A stretch of 64,000 nt of DNA from NCBI RefSeq assembly GCF_900637665.1, contig NZ_LR134386.1, positions 806,001 through 870,000 on the forward strand. The letters run 5' to 3'. The notes below the pieces were generated by a model. The model made no database searches and was not told the DNA's origin. It saw nothing but the letters and a program-made list of their open reading frames with translations. The translations under genes were made by a program, and so were the position numbers. Below, one piece after another: positions 9,253-18,851 of this stretch. Each line of letters begins with the position of its first letter. Position 1 is the first letter of the stretch. Source of the stretch: Chryseobacterium nakagawai. Lineage in GTDB: Bacteria > Bacteroidota > Bacteroidia > Flavobacteriales > Weeksellaceae.

Positions 9253-9285
9253 AAAATAGCCTGGTAATTGTTACCAGGCTATTTT
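9253..9285. terminator. Terminator after the DUF1573 gene
   Basis: A perfect 15-bp stem (AAAATAGCCTGGTAA and its complement) with a 3-nt loop ends in a T-run. It lies 21 nt past the stop codon. Confidence 0.85.
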
Positions 9286-9408
9286 CTTTTGGAGTATTTG
9301 ATGTTTTTTTTAATAATATTATAAGGAATAATTATTTGTAGCATTATTTATCAACCTATTTTAAAGGATTGCATTTCAATATTTATTATTTTTAAGAAAA
9401 AATATTTT

Positions 9409-10290
9409 ATGAGTCTATATACACAGCCGATGTTGCGCGAAGGTGCACTGAAAGATAAAGTAGCGATTGTAACAGGAGGCGGAAGCGGCCTTGGAAAAGC
9501 CATGACCAAATATTTTCTTGAACTGGGAGCTAATGTGGTCATTACCTCCAGAAATCTGGAGAAATTACAAACTACGGCAAAGGAACTGGAAGAACAAACA
9601 GGAGGTAAAGTTCTTTGTGTAGCGTGTGATGTGAGAAATTGGGATGAGGTGGAAGCGATGAAGGAAGCAACTTTAAAAGAATTCGGTAAAATTGATATTC
9701 TTTTGAACAACGCTGCCGGAAACTTTATTTCTCCAACAGAAAAACTGACTCATTCCGCTTTTGACTCTATTTTAGATATTGTTTTAAAAGGAACAAAAAA
9801 CTGTACTCTTTCTGTAGGTAAACATTGGATAGATTCTAAGACTCCTGGAACTGTTCTGAATATTGTTACAACGTATGCATGGACAGGTTCAGCCTATGTT
9901 GTGCCATCTGCGTGCGCAAAAGCAGGTGTTTTGGCCATGACAAGATCACTGGCGGTAGAGTGGGCAAAATATGGAATTCGTTTCAATGCGATTGCTCCGG
10001 GACCTTTCCCTACAAAAGGAGCATGGGACAGACTTCTTCCCGGAGATTTGCAGGAAAAATTTGATATGAAGAAAAAAGTTCCGTTAAGAAGAGTAGGAGA
10101 ACATCAGGAGTTAGCTAATCTTGCTGCATATCTTGTATCAGATTATTCTGCTTATATGAATGGTGAGGTAGTGACTATTGATGGGGGAGAATGGCTTCAG
10201 GGAGCAGGAGAGTTTAATATGCTTGAAGCAATCCCAGGCGAAATGTGGGATGCATTGGAAGCTATGATTAAAGCAAAAAAATCAAACTAA
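9409..10290 (+). CDS. SDR oxidoreductase, 2,4-dienoyl-CoA reductase-like
   Basis: NADPH-dependent short-chain reductase of 293 aa that probably reduces 2,4-dienoyl-CoA intermediates during unsaturated fatty-acid oxidation. The cofactor motif TGGGSGLGK lies near residues 20-28 and NNAAG near 100. The usual YxxxK catalytic pair is replaced by SACAK in VVPSACAKAG. The same substitution occurs in the animal 2,4-dienoyl-CoA reductases, and the following stretches EWAKYGIRFN, PGPFPTKGA and DGGEW also match that subfamily as I recall it. It is a single gene with its own terminator. A generic SDR role cannot be excluded without substrate data. Confidence 0.78.
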   Translation: MSLYTQPMLREGALKDKVAIVTGGGSGLGKAMTKYFLELGANVVITSRNLEKLQTTAKELEEQTGGKVLCVACDVRNWDEVEAMKEATLKEFGKIDILLNNAAGNFISPTEKLTHSAFDSILDIVLKGTKNCTLSVGKHWIDSKTPGTVLNIVTTYAWTGSAYVVPSACAKAGVLAMTRSLAVEWAKYGIRFNAIAPGPFPTKGAWDRLLPGDLQEKFDMKKKVPLRRVGEHQELANLAAYLVSDYSAYMNGEVVTIDGGEWLQGAGEFNMLEAIPGEMWDALEAMIKAKKSN

Positions 10291-10311
10291 CTTAATTTAT
10301 TTAAAAAAGTA

Positions 10312-10346
10312 GCCCGGATTTGTAACAATTCCGGGCATTTTTTTTA
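10312..10346 (+). terminator. Terminator after the SDR gene
   Basis: Arms GCCCGGA and TCCGGGC (10312-10336), extended by TTGT/ACAA pairing in the loop, are followed by a run of T. It is about 20 nt past the SDR stop. Confidence 0.8.
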
Positions 10347-10377
10347 CCTATGCATTACATTAGTAATAATTTTTCAA

Positions 10378-12312
10378 ATGAATTTAAAACTTCCAACCCT
10401 TGTTTCAGCTATTACGGTCTTTTTTTTCTCAGGATCTGTAGTAGCACAGGAAACCCCAAAATATGATTATGTAGAAGCATTTAAACCATTCTTCTATCCT
10501 CAGACAGGTACGGAAACCCGTTCTGCAAGCGGACAACCGGGACATGCCTATTGGCAGAACTCAGCGGATTATCATTTGAATGTCAGCTTGAATGAAAGTA
10601 AAAAAGAGATTACAGGTACCGCTGAAATTAAATATACCAATAATAGTCCTGATAAACTTAGTTTCCTTTGGCTGCAGCTTGATCAGAACCTCTTTGCAAA
10701 AGATTCCCGTGGAAATGCGGTTGTTCCCTTATCCGGAAGCAGAAACGGAGCTCATGGAGAGGCTTTTGAGGGTGGTTATACCATTAAATCAGTAAAAATT
10801 GATGGTAAAGAGGTAAAATATACCATTACGGATACCAGGATGCAGATTGATCTTTCTGGAGAATTAAAAGCAAGGGGTGGCGTGGCAAAAATTGCTATCG
10901 AGTATTCCTTTATTTCCCCGGAATATGGTTCAGACAGAATGGGAATACAGGATACCAAAAATGGTAAAATATTTACCATGGCACAATGGTATCCGAGAAT
11001 GTGTGTATATGATGATGTTATGGGATGGAATACGCTTCCTTACGTAGGAGCTTCCGAATTTTATCTTGAATATGGAGATATTACCGCAAATATTACGGTA
11101 CCAGCCAATCATTATGTTGTAGCATCTGGAGAACTTTTGAATGAAAACGAAGTTTACAGTAAGGAAGAAACCAACAGGTGGAACCAGGCAAGAAACAGTG
11201 ATAAAACGGTAATGATACGTCCGGAATCCGAAATTGGTAAAAACAAATCTTCAGGAACAAAAACCTGGAAGTTTAAAATTACACAGGCCCGTGATTTTGC
11301 TTGGGCATCATCTGCCGGCTTCATTTTGGATGCAGCGAGAATCAATCTTCCGAATGGTAAAAAATCATTGGCTATTTCTGCTTATCCTGTGGAGAGCGCA
11401 GGGGAAAAAGCATGGGGAAGATCTACAGAATATACAAAAGCAGCTATAGAACATTACTCAAAGAAATGGTATGGGTATACCTATCCTGCAGCAACCAACG
11501 TAGCCGGAAATGAAGGAGGAATGGAGTATCCGGGAATCGTTTTTTGTCATATGGATTCTAAAGGAGAAGAACTTTGGGGGGTTACGGATCATGAGTTTGG
11601 ACACAACTGGTTTCCGATGATCGTAGGTTCTAATGAAAGATTATTTGCATGGATGGATGAAGGGTTTAATACCTTTATTAACGAAATTTCCACAGAAGCT
11701 TTTAATAAAGGGGAGTATTACAGGAAAAAGAATTTAGGACAAGCAGGAAGCTTTTTTATGAATGATAACCTTGAACCTATTATGGTGGGACCAGATAATA
11801 TGAAAGAAAGAAGTATTGCTGCTTTGGCCTATTATAAGCCTGGAGCTGGTTTATCTATTTTAAGAACATCAATTCTGGGACCTGAAAAATTTGATAAAGC
11901 TTTCAGAACTTATATAGATCGCTGGGCATTCAAACATCCTACTCCTTGGGATTTCTTTCATACGATGGAGAATGTTTCAGGAGAAGAATTAACCTGGTTC
12001 TGGAGAGGGTGGTTTTTCAATAAGTGGAAAATTGATCAGGGAGTGAAGAGTGCTAAATATGTTGACGGAGATTTTAAAAAAGGGGTTCAGGTGACAATTG
12101 AAAATATTGGACAATTACCAGTTCCTACTACGGTTCAATTGGTATTTAAAGACAGAACAACAAAAAATGTCAAAATACCTATCGAAGTCTGGAAGAGAAA
12201 TACCGAATGGACTTTTAAGGTAGATTCTAACAAAGAAATAAATGAGGTTAAGCTGGATCCTGATTCTCAGATGCCTGATATTAATTTGAATAATAATAGT
12301 CTCGCATTATAA
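10378..12312 (+). CDS. M1 family metallopeptidase (aminopeptidase), secreted
   Basis: Zinc metallopeptidase of 644 aa with an N-terminal signal peptide ending near SVVAQE. It probably trims peptides in the periplasm or at the surface. The M1 active site is HEFGHNW near residue 405, followed by a zinc-ligand Glu in MDEGFN. The substrate-binding motif upstream is [10 protein letters not shown], a variant of the GxMEN motif. It lacks the large C-terminal HEAT domain of classical aminopeptidase N, as is usual for this Bacteroidota group. A paralogue lies at 18852. The gene ends in a hairpin terminator that overlaps the next promoter. Confidence 0.87.
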   Translation: MNLKLPTLVSAITVFFFSGSVVAQETPKYDYVEAFKPFFYPQTGTETRSASGQPGHAYWQNSADYHLNVSLNESKKEITGTAEIKYTNNSPDKLSFLWLQLDQNLFAKDSRGNAVVPLSGSRNGAHGEAFEGGYTIKSVKIDGKEVKYTITDTRMQIDLSGELKARGGVAKIAIEYSFISPEYGSDRMGIQDTKNGKIFTMAQWYPRMCVYDDVMGWNTLPYVGASEFYLEYGDITANITVPANHYVVASGELLNENEVYSKEETNRWNQARNSDKTVMIRPESEIGKNKSSGTKTWKFKITQARDFAWASSAGFILDAARINLPNGKKSLAISAYPVESAGEKAWGRSTEYTKAAIEHYSKKWYGYTYPAATNVAGNEGGMEYPGIVFCHMDSKGEELWGVTDHEFGHNWFPMIVGSNERLFAWMDEGFNTFINEISTEAFNKGEYYRKKNLGQAGSFFMNDNLEPIMVGPDNMKERSIAALAYYKPGAGLSILRTSILGPEKFDKAFRTYIDRWAFKHPTPWDFFHTMENVSGEELTWFWRGWFFNKWKIDQGVKSAKYVDGDFKKGVQVTIENIGQLPVPTTVQLVFKDRTTKNVKIPIEVWKRNTEWTFKVDSNKEINEVKLDPDSQMPDINLNNNSLAL

Positions 12313-12361
12313 TACGGGCGGTTTTAAAAGAATTAATTTAACATTATTATCATATAAATTG

Positions 12362-12393
12362 GACTTCTCTGTCATAGAGAAGTCTTATTTTTG
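12362..12393 (+). terminator. Terminator of the M1 gene abutting a promoter
   Basis: A perfect 9-bp hairpin GACTTCTCT-gtcat-AGAGAAGTC (12362-12384) is followed by TTATTTTTG. The same T-rich tract contains TATTTTTG (12386-12393), an exact -7 match for the next gene. One stretch therefore probably ends one transcript and starts another. Confidence 0.7.
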
Positions 12394-12414
12394 TCTCAAA
12401 TTGATAAAATAATT

Positions 12415-13242
12415 ATGAATTTCAGATTTTCAATGATACTCTTGATGCTTTTTGCACTGGGATTTTCACAGGACCTTACCGTAATGAGTTTTAATATCAG
12501 ATTAAATGTAGCTTCAGACAAAGAAAATGCATGGCCGGAAAGAAAACAGGATGTAGCTGATCTTTTAACCTATTATCATCCGGATTATTTCGGTGTTCAG
12601 GAAGCGCTTCCTGAACAGATGAAAGATATTAAAAATGGGTTGAAGAATTACGATTATATTGGAGTAGGAAGAGATGATGGTAAAGAAAAAGGAGAGTTTT
12701 CTGCTATTTTTTATGATACCCAAAGACTGGATGTGATAAAATCAGGGACGTTCTGGTTGTCTGAAACTCCTGAGAAACCTTCAAAAGGCTGGGATGCTGC
12801 ATTGAACAGAATTTGTACCTATGCTGTTTTTAAGGATAAAAAATCGAAAAAAGAATTCCTTGCGATGAATCTTCACTTCGATCATATTGGAAATGTAGCC
12901 AGAGTAAAGTCTTCAGAATTGATTTTGAAAAAGATCAAGGAGCTTAATCCAAAGAATTTGCCAGTAACAGTGAGTGGAGATTTTAATCTTACAGATGATA
13001 CGGAACCGGTTAAAATTCTTTCCCAAAATATGGAGGATACTTTTTATCATTCTGAAACGAAACATTATGGACCTTCAGGAACCTTTACTGCCTTTAATGT
13101 AAATGAAGTACCTAAAGACAGAATCGATTATATTTTTACAAAAGACTTTAAGATAAGATCTCACCGGCACATCAATGACAGAAGAGAGAATCTTCTTTAT
13201 CCATCAGATCATTTCCCGGTTATTGTAAAACTTTCTTTTTAA
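12415..13242 (+). CDS. Endonuclease/exonuclease/phosphatase-family hydrolase, exported
   Basis: Metal-dependent phosphoesterase of 275 aa in the EEP (DNase I-like) superfamily. I chose the ATG at 12415 because it gives a clean signal peptide (MNFRFSMILLMLFALGFSQ) and lies 21 nt after a -7 element. Family motifs are MSFNIRLN near the mature N-terminus, GVQEALP, SGDFNLT and the C-terminal SDHFPV with the catalytic Asp-His. Secreted flavobacterial members often act on sphingomyelin-like, inositol-phosphate or nucleic-acid substrates. The substrate here is not evident. It converges with the second OmpR system, whose stop is only a few bases away. Confidence 0.82.
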   Translation: MNFRFSMILLMLFALGFSQDLTVMSFNIRLNVASDKENAWPERKQDVADLLTYYHPDYFGVQEALPEQMKDIKNGLKNYDYIGVGRDDGKEKGEFSAIFYDTQRLDVIKSGTFWLSETPEKPSKGWDAALNRICTYAVFKDKKSKKEFLAMNLHFDHIGNVARVKSSELILKKIKELNPKNLPVTVSGDFNLTDDTEPVKILSQNMEDTFYHSETKHYGPSGTFTAFNVNEVPKDRIDYIFTKDFKIRSHRHINDRRENLLYPSDHFPVIVKLSF

Positions 13243-13245
13243 AAA

Positions 13246-13932
13246 TTAGTGGGTTGGAAAATCAATTTCAAATCCAATTCCTCTGAGGGATTGGATTTTT
13301 ACGTTCGGGTCATTACAGAAATATTTGCGCAGTCTGCTGATAAATACATCAAGGCTTCTGCCAGTAAAATAATCATTAGTTTCCCATAAGTTATCCAGAA
13401 TATTATTTCTGGTGATTGTGGTATGGTTATGCTTCAAGAGGTACAAAAGCAATTCCTGTTCACGAACTGTCATCCGAACATTTCCGCTAGGGTGGGATAA
13501 GAGAAGCTTCTGAGTATCCAGAGAGTAGTCACCAATTTTCAGCTGAGGCTCTATAATTGGTGATAATGATCTTTTCAGAATGTTCTTTATTCTCAATACC
13601 AGTTCTTCAGGATCGCATGGTTTGGATATGTAGTCATCAGCGCCTATTTTTAATCCGGTTAAGCGATCAATTTTTTGGTTCTTTGCGGTTAAAAATAAAA
13701 GAGGGAAGTCATTTTTCTCTTTTAATATCATTTTTGCAAGGGAAAAACCGTCAATATTAGGCATCATCACATCTAGAATTCCCATTTGAAAAGGAAAATC
13801 AGCAGAAATTAAGGGGATAATGTCTTCAGGGTTCTGATACCAGCTGATATCAAAATCTTCCAGTTCAAGATATTGTTTAAGGATTGTTCCGAAATCGGAA
13901 TCGTCTTCTGCCAGCAGGATTTTAGTTTTCAT
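13246..13932 (-). CDS. OmpR/PhoB-family response regulator (system 2)
   Basis: DNA-binding response regulator of 228 aa. The receiver has Asp54 in GILDVMMP and Lys104 in YISKP. The winged helix carries GRSLDVFISRLRK, identical to system 1. Its start overlaps the end of the kinase gene by 11 nt, indicating translational coupling. Divergent genes upstream (GLPGLI and the outer-membrane receptor) carry 11-bp-phased TTAAC boxes and are the likely regulon. It is probably a paralogue of system 1 that arose by duplication. Confidence 0.92.
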   Translation of the reverse strand: MKTKILLAEDDSDFGTILKQYLELEDFDISWYQNPEDIIPLISADFPFQMGILDVMMPNIDGFSLAKMILKEKNDFPLLFLTAKNQKIDRLTGLKIGADDYISKPCDPEELVLRIKNILKRSLSPIIEPQLKIGDYSLDTQKLLLSHPSGNVRMTVREQELLLYLLKHNHTTITRNNILDNLWETNDYFTGRSLDVFISRLRKYFCNDPNVKIQSLRGIGFEIDFPTH

Positions 13933-15244
13933 AAGGAATGGTTATTTTAAAAGTACTTCCAACACCTGGTTGACTGAATACATCAACTTTTCCGTGATAG
14001 GAGGTAATGATTTCTTTTACAAAATAAAGCCCAAGCCCAAGTCCTTTACTGTTATGGATATTATTGACCTGTATTCTGTAGAATTTTTCAAATATATTCT
14101 TTAGTTCTTTACGTTCCATACCCTGACCATTATCTGAAACCTCAATCTTCAGATTCTGAGCGGCGTTGTTGGCATTGATGGTCACAGCAGAAGCTCCATA
14201 TTTTATACTGTTCTCACAGAGATTCTTTACCATTGTTTCCATGAGATTTTTATCGAAAGGAAGCTGTCTGAAAACTTTGTTTTCTAATTTAAAATCTATT
14301 TGTGGATAAGTGAAAGAAAGATCCTGAATGAAAAATGTCCAGTCTTCTGGTTCTATAGCGATTACATCTTCTAGCGTTTCATCTTTATGGAGCTGAAGCA
14401 TCAAGCTTTCAAGCCTTGAAATTTGCCGGTCAATCAATGGAAGTGTATCAGGATTCCATCCTTTTTTTAATGTTTTAGATGCTATTTTTAAGGTAGCAAT
14501 CGGAGTCTTAAACTCATGCGAAATGTTATCCACAACAGTGTGGAGAACTTTTACCTGTTTTTGTTGTTTGATGAGGTTTTTGATAGTGAAAATATATAAT
14601 AGAAGAACACCTGAAAGAAGAGCAATGCAGCAAATAATCAATAGAGCAAGTTCTTTGAAGACAACGCTTTTTATATTTTTGATTTCAAAGTCAGTTTGGG
14701 TTTTAACCAGGAAAGTATTACTTCTTTTAACTGATCCTTTATCTGAATCATTTCTTTTAGTGGTGGATGTTTCCCAACTTCCGTTGCTGGCTATGTGGGA
14801 TTTCTTAATCTTATCTTTTGTTTCAAAAATGACAATAGGTTCAGTGATTACTTTAGCGCTGTCTGGAAGATGGACAATGGAGAGATAACGGATTCTTGCA
14901 GAAATTTTATAACCATCTTTCTCAAACCTGCTATCAATATAGTGGATCAGTCTTTCCTTAGCTACTTTTCTGTTTTCTATGAAATACCTTAAAAAATCTT
15001 TTTTACTGATCTCTTTATTATGATAGTTGATTATAATTTCCTGAAGGGCATCATCTTTTGATTCTTTAATCTCGTGAATATCTTCCAGATTATCAGAATA
15101 ATTGGTGAGACCATCATTCACAGATCTGTAGATGTCCCTTTCTTTGACCTGGTAGGTTTTGTACATAAAGTAGACCTGTATTCCCAGTAAAAGTAGGAAC
15201 AGGGCAGCAAAAGCAGAAATAAGAATTTTACTCTTGAATATCAT
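13922..15244 (-). CDS. Sensor histidine kinase (partner of system 2)
   Basis: Membrane sensor kinase of about 440 aa from the ATG at 15244; the upstream GTG alternative would place the -7 element inside the gene. TM segments lie near residues 3-25 and 195-220 and enclose a periplasmic domain of about 165 aa. The H box is ISHEFKTPIATLK. The ATPase domain shows GQGMERKELKNIFEKFYR and GLGLGLYFVKE. It overlaps its response regulator. Like system 1, the periplasmic domain is unrecognised, so the stimulus is unknown. Confidence 0.92.
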   Translation of the reverse strand: MIFKSKILISAFAALFLLLLGIQVYFMYKTYQVKERDIYRSVNDGLTNYSDNLEDIHEIKESKDDALQEIIINYHNKEISKKDFLRYFIENRKVAKERLIHYIDSRFEKDGYKISARIRYLSIVHLPDSAKVITEPIVIFETKDKIKKSHIASNGSWETSTTKRNDSDKGSVKRSNTFLVKTQTDFEIKNIKSVVFKELALLIICCIALLSGVLLLYIFTIKNLIKQQKQVKVLHTVVDNISHEFKTPIATLKIASKTLKKGWNPDTLPLIDRQISRLESLMLQLHKDETLEDVIAIEPEDWTFFIQDLSFTYPQIDFKLENKVFRQLPFDKNLMETMVKNLCENSIKYGASAVTINANNAAQNLKIEVSDNGQGMERKELKNIFEKFYRIQVNNIHNSKGLGLGLYFVKEIITSYHGKVDVFSQPGVGSTFKITIPYEN

Positions 15245-15249
15245 TAAAA

Positions 15250-15257
15250 CAAAGATA
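15250..15257 (-). promoter_or_regulatory. Predicted -7 element of two-component system 2
   Basis: Minus-strand TATCTTTG matches TAnnTTTG and lies just before the kinase ATG at 15244, implying a very short leader. Confidence 0.4.
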
Positions 15258-15293
15258 AAGCTTTCGTATTTCACCGAAATCGAATTTTTATTA

Positions 15294-15340
15294 TTAACCT
15301 TACATTAACCTTATGATTTGTGTGATTTTTCTTATTTTTA
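15294..15340 (+). promoter_or_regulatory. Phased TTAAC boxes and -7 element before the GLPGLI gene
   Basis: Two ATTAACC boxes start 11 bp apart (TTAAC at 15294 and 15305). The second ends 23 bp before TATTTTTA (15333-15340), a one-mismatch -7 element. The layout matches the promoters at 8766 and 16317. Confidence 0.5.
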
Positions 15341-15360
15341 AAGGACTAATAAACTATTTC

Positions 15361-16194
15361 ATGAAAAAGCAGATTATCCTTTTTTTGGTATTGATTGGGA
15401 TTTTAATGAGTGCTCAGACTCATCGGTTCATCTATGAACTTCAGTATAGACCGAATGCTAATGATACAAGCTATGATAAAGAAGAAATGGTATTGGATAT
15501 TAATCCAGAAGAAGTAAAATTCTTTGAACTTGAATTTCTAGTGAATGATTCTCTTAATATTCTTCATGGTGGAATATCATCTCAGCATACCAGCCATTCT
15601 GAACAAACCCTTATTCGTAAAAGGAACTCCAATAAAAATAAAAACTATTTTCAGATCAGAATGATGCCTTATTATTATGTTTTTGAAACAGAGGATAATA
15701 TCCAATGGAAAATAGAGGCTGAAACTAAGAAAGTGAATAATTATAATTTGCAGAAAGCAACAGCAAGATTCGGCGGGAGAAATTGGACTGCATGGTTTAC
15801 ACCGGATATTAACATTCCTGAAGGACCTTATAAATTTAGAGGATTGCCGGGACTTGTTCTGTATGTGGAAGATGATAAGAAAGATTTTATTTATTCTTTA
15901 TCCCGAAATATTAACCTCCCCAAAACATATGATACAAAAAGTTTTCTAGAAAGACATTATTCATTGGATCCCATTACTATTGATTTTAGGAAATGGATAA
16001 AACTAAACCTTGAGTTTTATAGCGACCCTTACGCCAGAATGAGAACAGAATTTCAACCGGATTGGAATGTGAAAATTGAAGGGCAGCAGATTAAAAGTAA
16101 AGAAGAGTTTGCCGGATTAACTAAACAAACACAAGCTAATATTAAAAAATACTATAATCCTATAGAGCTGGATAAAGCAATTCCTTATCCATAA
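15361..16194 (+). CDS. GLPGLI family protein, exported
   Basis: Exported protein of 277 aa from the ATG at 15361, which is followed by a signal peptide (MKKQIILFLVLIGILMSAQ). It carries the defining motif FRGLPGLVLYVED near residue 160. GLPGLI proteins are confined to Bacteroidota and are often encoded beside TonB-dependent-type barrels; their function is unknown. Here it is followed by such a barrel gene and is divergent from two-component system 2. Phased boxes in its promoter suggest control by that system. The alternative upstream GTG/ATG starts would fuse extra hydrophobic residues ahead of a good signal peptide. Confidence 0.85.
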   Translation: MKKQIILFLVLIGILMSAQTHRFIYELQYRPNANDTSYDKEEMVLDINPEEVKFFELEFLVNDSLNILHGGISSQHTSHSEQTLIRKRNSNKNKNYFQIRMMPYYYVFETEDNIQWKIEAETKKVNNYNLQKATARFGGRNWTAWFTPDINIPEGPYKFRGLPGLVLYVEDDKKDFIYSLSRNINLPKTYDTKSFLERHYSLDPITIDFRKWIKLNLEFYSDPYARMRTEFQPDWNVKIEGQQIKSKEEFAGLTKQTQANIKKYYNPIELDKAIPYP

Positions 16195-16214
16195 AAATAT
16201 CTCCGATTAATTTT

Positions 16215-16245
16215 AAAAGCCTGAATTTTTTAATTCAGGCTTTTT
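16215..16245. terminator. Terminator after the GLPGLI gene
   Basis: A 13-bp perfect stem AAAAGCCTGAATT with a TTTT loop is followed by more T. The barrel gene that follows therefore needs its own promoter. Confidence 0.85.
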
Positions 16246-16266
16246 CATTTTTAAAGCAAAAAAGGC

Positions 16267-16324
16267 GTTAACCCATCATTAACTTTTCGTTAACCGAAAT
16301 TCTCCGGCCCAATTTGGAATTTTG
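16267..16324 (+). promoter_or_regulatory. Three phased TTAAC boxes and -7-like element before the barrel gene
   Basis: TTAAC starts at 16268, 16279 and 16290, exactly 11 bp apart. The last ends 22 bp before GAATTTTG (16317-16324), one mismatch from TAnnTTTG. Spacing and orientation equal those at the DUF1573 promoter, which points to one regulator type. Direct binding is inferred. Confidence 0.55.
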
Positions 16325-16373
16325 CCCTGTAAAAACAAAGTTTAGTCTTTCTTTTATTCTTAAAAATATAATC

Positions 16374-18743
16374 ATGAACAAAGCGCTTCTTTTTCTGTGT
16401 CTTCCCATAATGATGCTGGCTCAAAAACAAAAAATTGCAGGAATGGTGATGAATCCCGAAAATGAAAAACTTTCGGCGGTACAAATAATTCTGTATAATT
16501 CCAAAAATGAATTGATCAAAGAGCTGAAAACAGATAGCAGTGGAGGCTTCACGCTGGAAGGTATTAATGAGCAAAATGTAAAGTTGGTGGTGAATAATAA
16601 AGGGTATTCTGTATTTGAAAAGAATCTGGATCTGGAAAATCCAGAAGCTTTACAAATTATTCTAAAAAGAGAATCTAAGGAGATAGAAGGTGTTGTGATG
16701 ACTCAACGAAAACCATTAGTAAAAAGAAAAGTGGATCGCCTGGAGTTTAATGTAGAAAATAGTAATATTTCATCACTCAATGCATGGGAAATCTTAAAGA
16801 ATACACCCAGTGTTACCGTCAATAATAATGTGCTTACCGTAAAAGGTAGTACAGGGATTCTGGTTACTATTAATGATAAAAAAGTAATGTTGACTGGTGA
16901 TGAACTTAAAAATCTCTTGGAAAATACACAGGGAGATGAGGTGAAATCTATAGAAGTAATTACGAATCCCCCGGCAAAATATGAAGCTTCAGGAAGCGCA
17001 GTATTAAATATTGTGATGAAAAAAAATAAAATTGAAGGCTATCGCGGAATTTTGTCTTCAAAATATATTCAAACCCAATATGCAAAGGCCGTTTTTGGTC
17101 TGTCTCAATATTATAAGAAAGATAAGCTGTCCCTTATGGCAAGTTACTATAAAGGAATGGGAACTTATCTCCGGGAAGGATCAGACTATGTCTATTATCC
17201 CGAGAGCCAAACCAGGTGGATTAGCACGATGAATAGGAAGGATAAAAACACTAACCAGAATACCCTGAATTTTAATGTGGAATATGAGTTGGATAGTTTG
17301 ACCAATTTAAGTCTCAACTATTCAGGGTATTTTTCTCCAAAGTCCTACGGAATTTATGATGTGCCTACATTAATATATAACAGCCAGGATATTGTAGAAT
17401 CACAATACAGAACATTGAATGATCACGAATCAAGCTCCAATAATAGTTCGGTTAGCTTTCAGATTGATAGAAAACTAAATAAAAAAAGCAGTCTTTCGTG
17501 GATCAATTATTTTACAGGAAATAAAGGGGATAAATATCAGGATGTAACAACCCATCTGGATTTTGCGGGTCAAGCTCCAAGAGAAGAACATTTTCTGACT
17601 CAGAATAAGGCTGATGTTCAGCTGTATTCCACTCAATTGGATTATCAATGGAAAGGAGATAAGCTGGAGTTAGAGTCTGGTGCAAAGTACAGCTTTGTAA
17701 AAACAAACAGTAAGCTTGATTTCTCGGATAATGAAAATGGATGGATGGAATTCAGACCCGAAAAAAGCAGTAATTTTGATTATAAAGAATATAATTTTGC
17801 CCTGTATTCCTCATTATCTTACAATATAGGGAAATGGAATATTAAGGGAGGACTTCGCGCAGAAATGACCGATCTTGAGGGTATTGTTTCAGAACCTTAT
17901 AATCGTAATAAAAATAATTATTGGAATTTTTTTCCAACTTTCTATGCTCAGTATACCACAGAAAATAAGCATGAATTTGGATTTTCTTATGGGAAAAGGA
18001 TCAGCAGACCTTCTTACTCATGGTTGAATCCAGCGAAATCTTATTACAACCTGTTTTCCTATTTTCAAGGTGACCCTCAGTTAAAAGCTACAATTATCCA
18101 TAACCTAAATCTTACTTATTCCTGGAAGAATTGGAATTTGGATTTTTACTATCGCAAAGAGCTGTATCCATCTATGGAAATTTCATACCAGGTGCCGGAA
18201 ACTAACAATGTGGTATATCATTTTACCAATATTGAAAAAGGGCAAGCATTTGGGCTGAGTTTATATAAAAATTTCCAGATAAAGCCTTGGTGGAATGTTG
18301 TACTATCTGAAAACCTGGAGCACAATGAAAACTATTTCAACGGAGTGGATGGAATATTGCATCAGAATAAAGTCTGGAATTGGGTATCTAATATTTCTAC
18401 CAGCTTTACTCTGGATAAAAACAGGGACTGGAAAATGGAAATGGGACATCGGTATTTCTCTCCGGGAATACAGGGCCCTTTCAGGATTTCCAGCAGTTGG
18501 TCTGCATACTTTGTGATGAATAGAAAATTTTTCAATAAAAAGCTAGAAGCATCATTTGTTGTGAATGATATTTTTAAAACTACGCGAGAGAAAGTCGCTA
18601 CCAAATATGCCAATCAGGATAACTATTTCCTGGATTATTCAGATACGCAGGGCTTCACCCTGTCGCTGAAGTACAACTTTGGAAATCAATCTGTGAAAAA
18701 TGCCAAAGCAATTAAAAAAACATCTGAACAGGATAGACTTTAG
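16374..18743 (+). CDS. Outer-membrane beta-barrel receptor with carboxypeptidase-like N-domain
   Basis: Outer-membrane protein of 789 aa from the ATG at 16374, with signal peptide MNKALLFLCLPIMMLAQ. Residues about 20-105 form a carboxypeptidase-regulatory-like beta-sandwich. A plug-like region (about 110-220) includes INDKKVMLTGDEL and IEVITNPPAKYEASG. The rest is a beta-barrel of the OMP_b-brl_3 type, rich in Tyr and Trp strands such as FGFSYGKRISRPSY. Such proteins resemble TonB-dependent transporters but often lack a clear TonB box, and none is evident here. It pairs with the GLPGLI gene upstream. The ligand is unknown; peptide or metal uptake are guesses. Confidence 0.85.
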   Translation: MNKALLFLCLPIMMLAQKQKIAGMVMNPENEKLSAVQIILYNSKNELIKELKTDSSGGFTLEGINEQNVKLVVNNKGYSVFEKNLDLENPEALQIILKRESKEIEGVVMTQRKPLVKRKVDRLEFNVENSNISSLNAWEILKNTPSVTVNNNVLTVKGSTGILVTINDKKVMLTGDELKNLLENTQGDEVKSIEVITNPPAKYEASGSAVLNIVMKKNKIEGYRGILSSKYIQTQYAKAVFGLSQYYKKDKLSLMASYYKGMGTYLREGSDYVYYPESQTRWISTMNRKDKNTNQNTLNFNVEYELDSLTNLSLNYSGYFSPKSYGIYDVPTLIYNSQDIVESQYRTLNDHESSSNNSSVSFQIDRKLNKKSSLSWINYFTGNKGDKYQDVTTHLDFAGQAPREEHFLTQNKADVQLYSTQLDYQWKGDKLELESGAKYSFVKTNSKLDFSDNENGWMEFRPEKSSNFDYKEYNFALYSSLSYNIGKWNIKGGLRAEMTDLEGIVSEPYNRNKNNYWNFFPTFYAQYTTENKHEFGFSYGKRISRPSYSWLNPAKSYYNLFSYFQGDPQLKATIIHNLNLTYSWKNWNLDFYYRKELYPSMEISYQVPETNNVVYHFTNIEKGQAFGLSLYKNFQIKPWWNVVLSENLEHNENYFNGVDGILHQNKVWNWVSNISTSFTLDKNRDWKMEMGHRYFSPGIQGPFRISSSWSAYFVMNRKFFNKKLEASFVVNDIFKTTREKVATKYANQDNYFLDYSDTQGFTLSLKYNFGNQSVKNAKAIKKTSEQDRL

Positions 18744-18851
18744 AATATTTTAAATAGAAAATTAATTGCCATAAAACATTATTATGAAAGAAATTCTCAC
18801 TGGGTGTTACATTTTCGCTATTTTTGATACTTATCTAAAAAAGAGATTATT

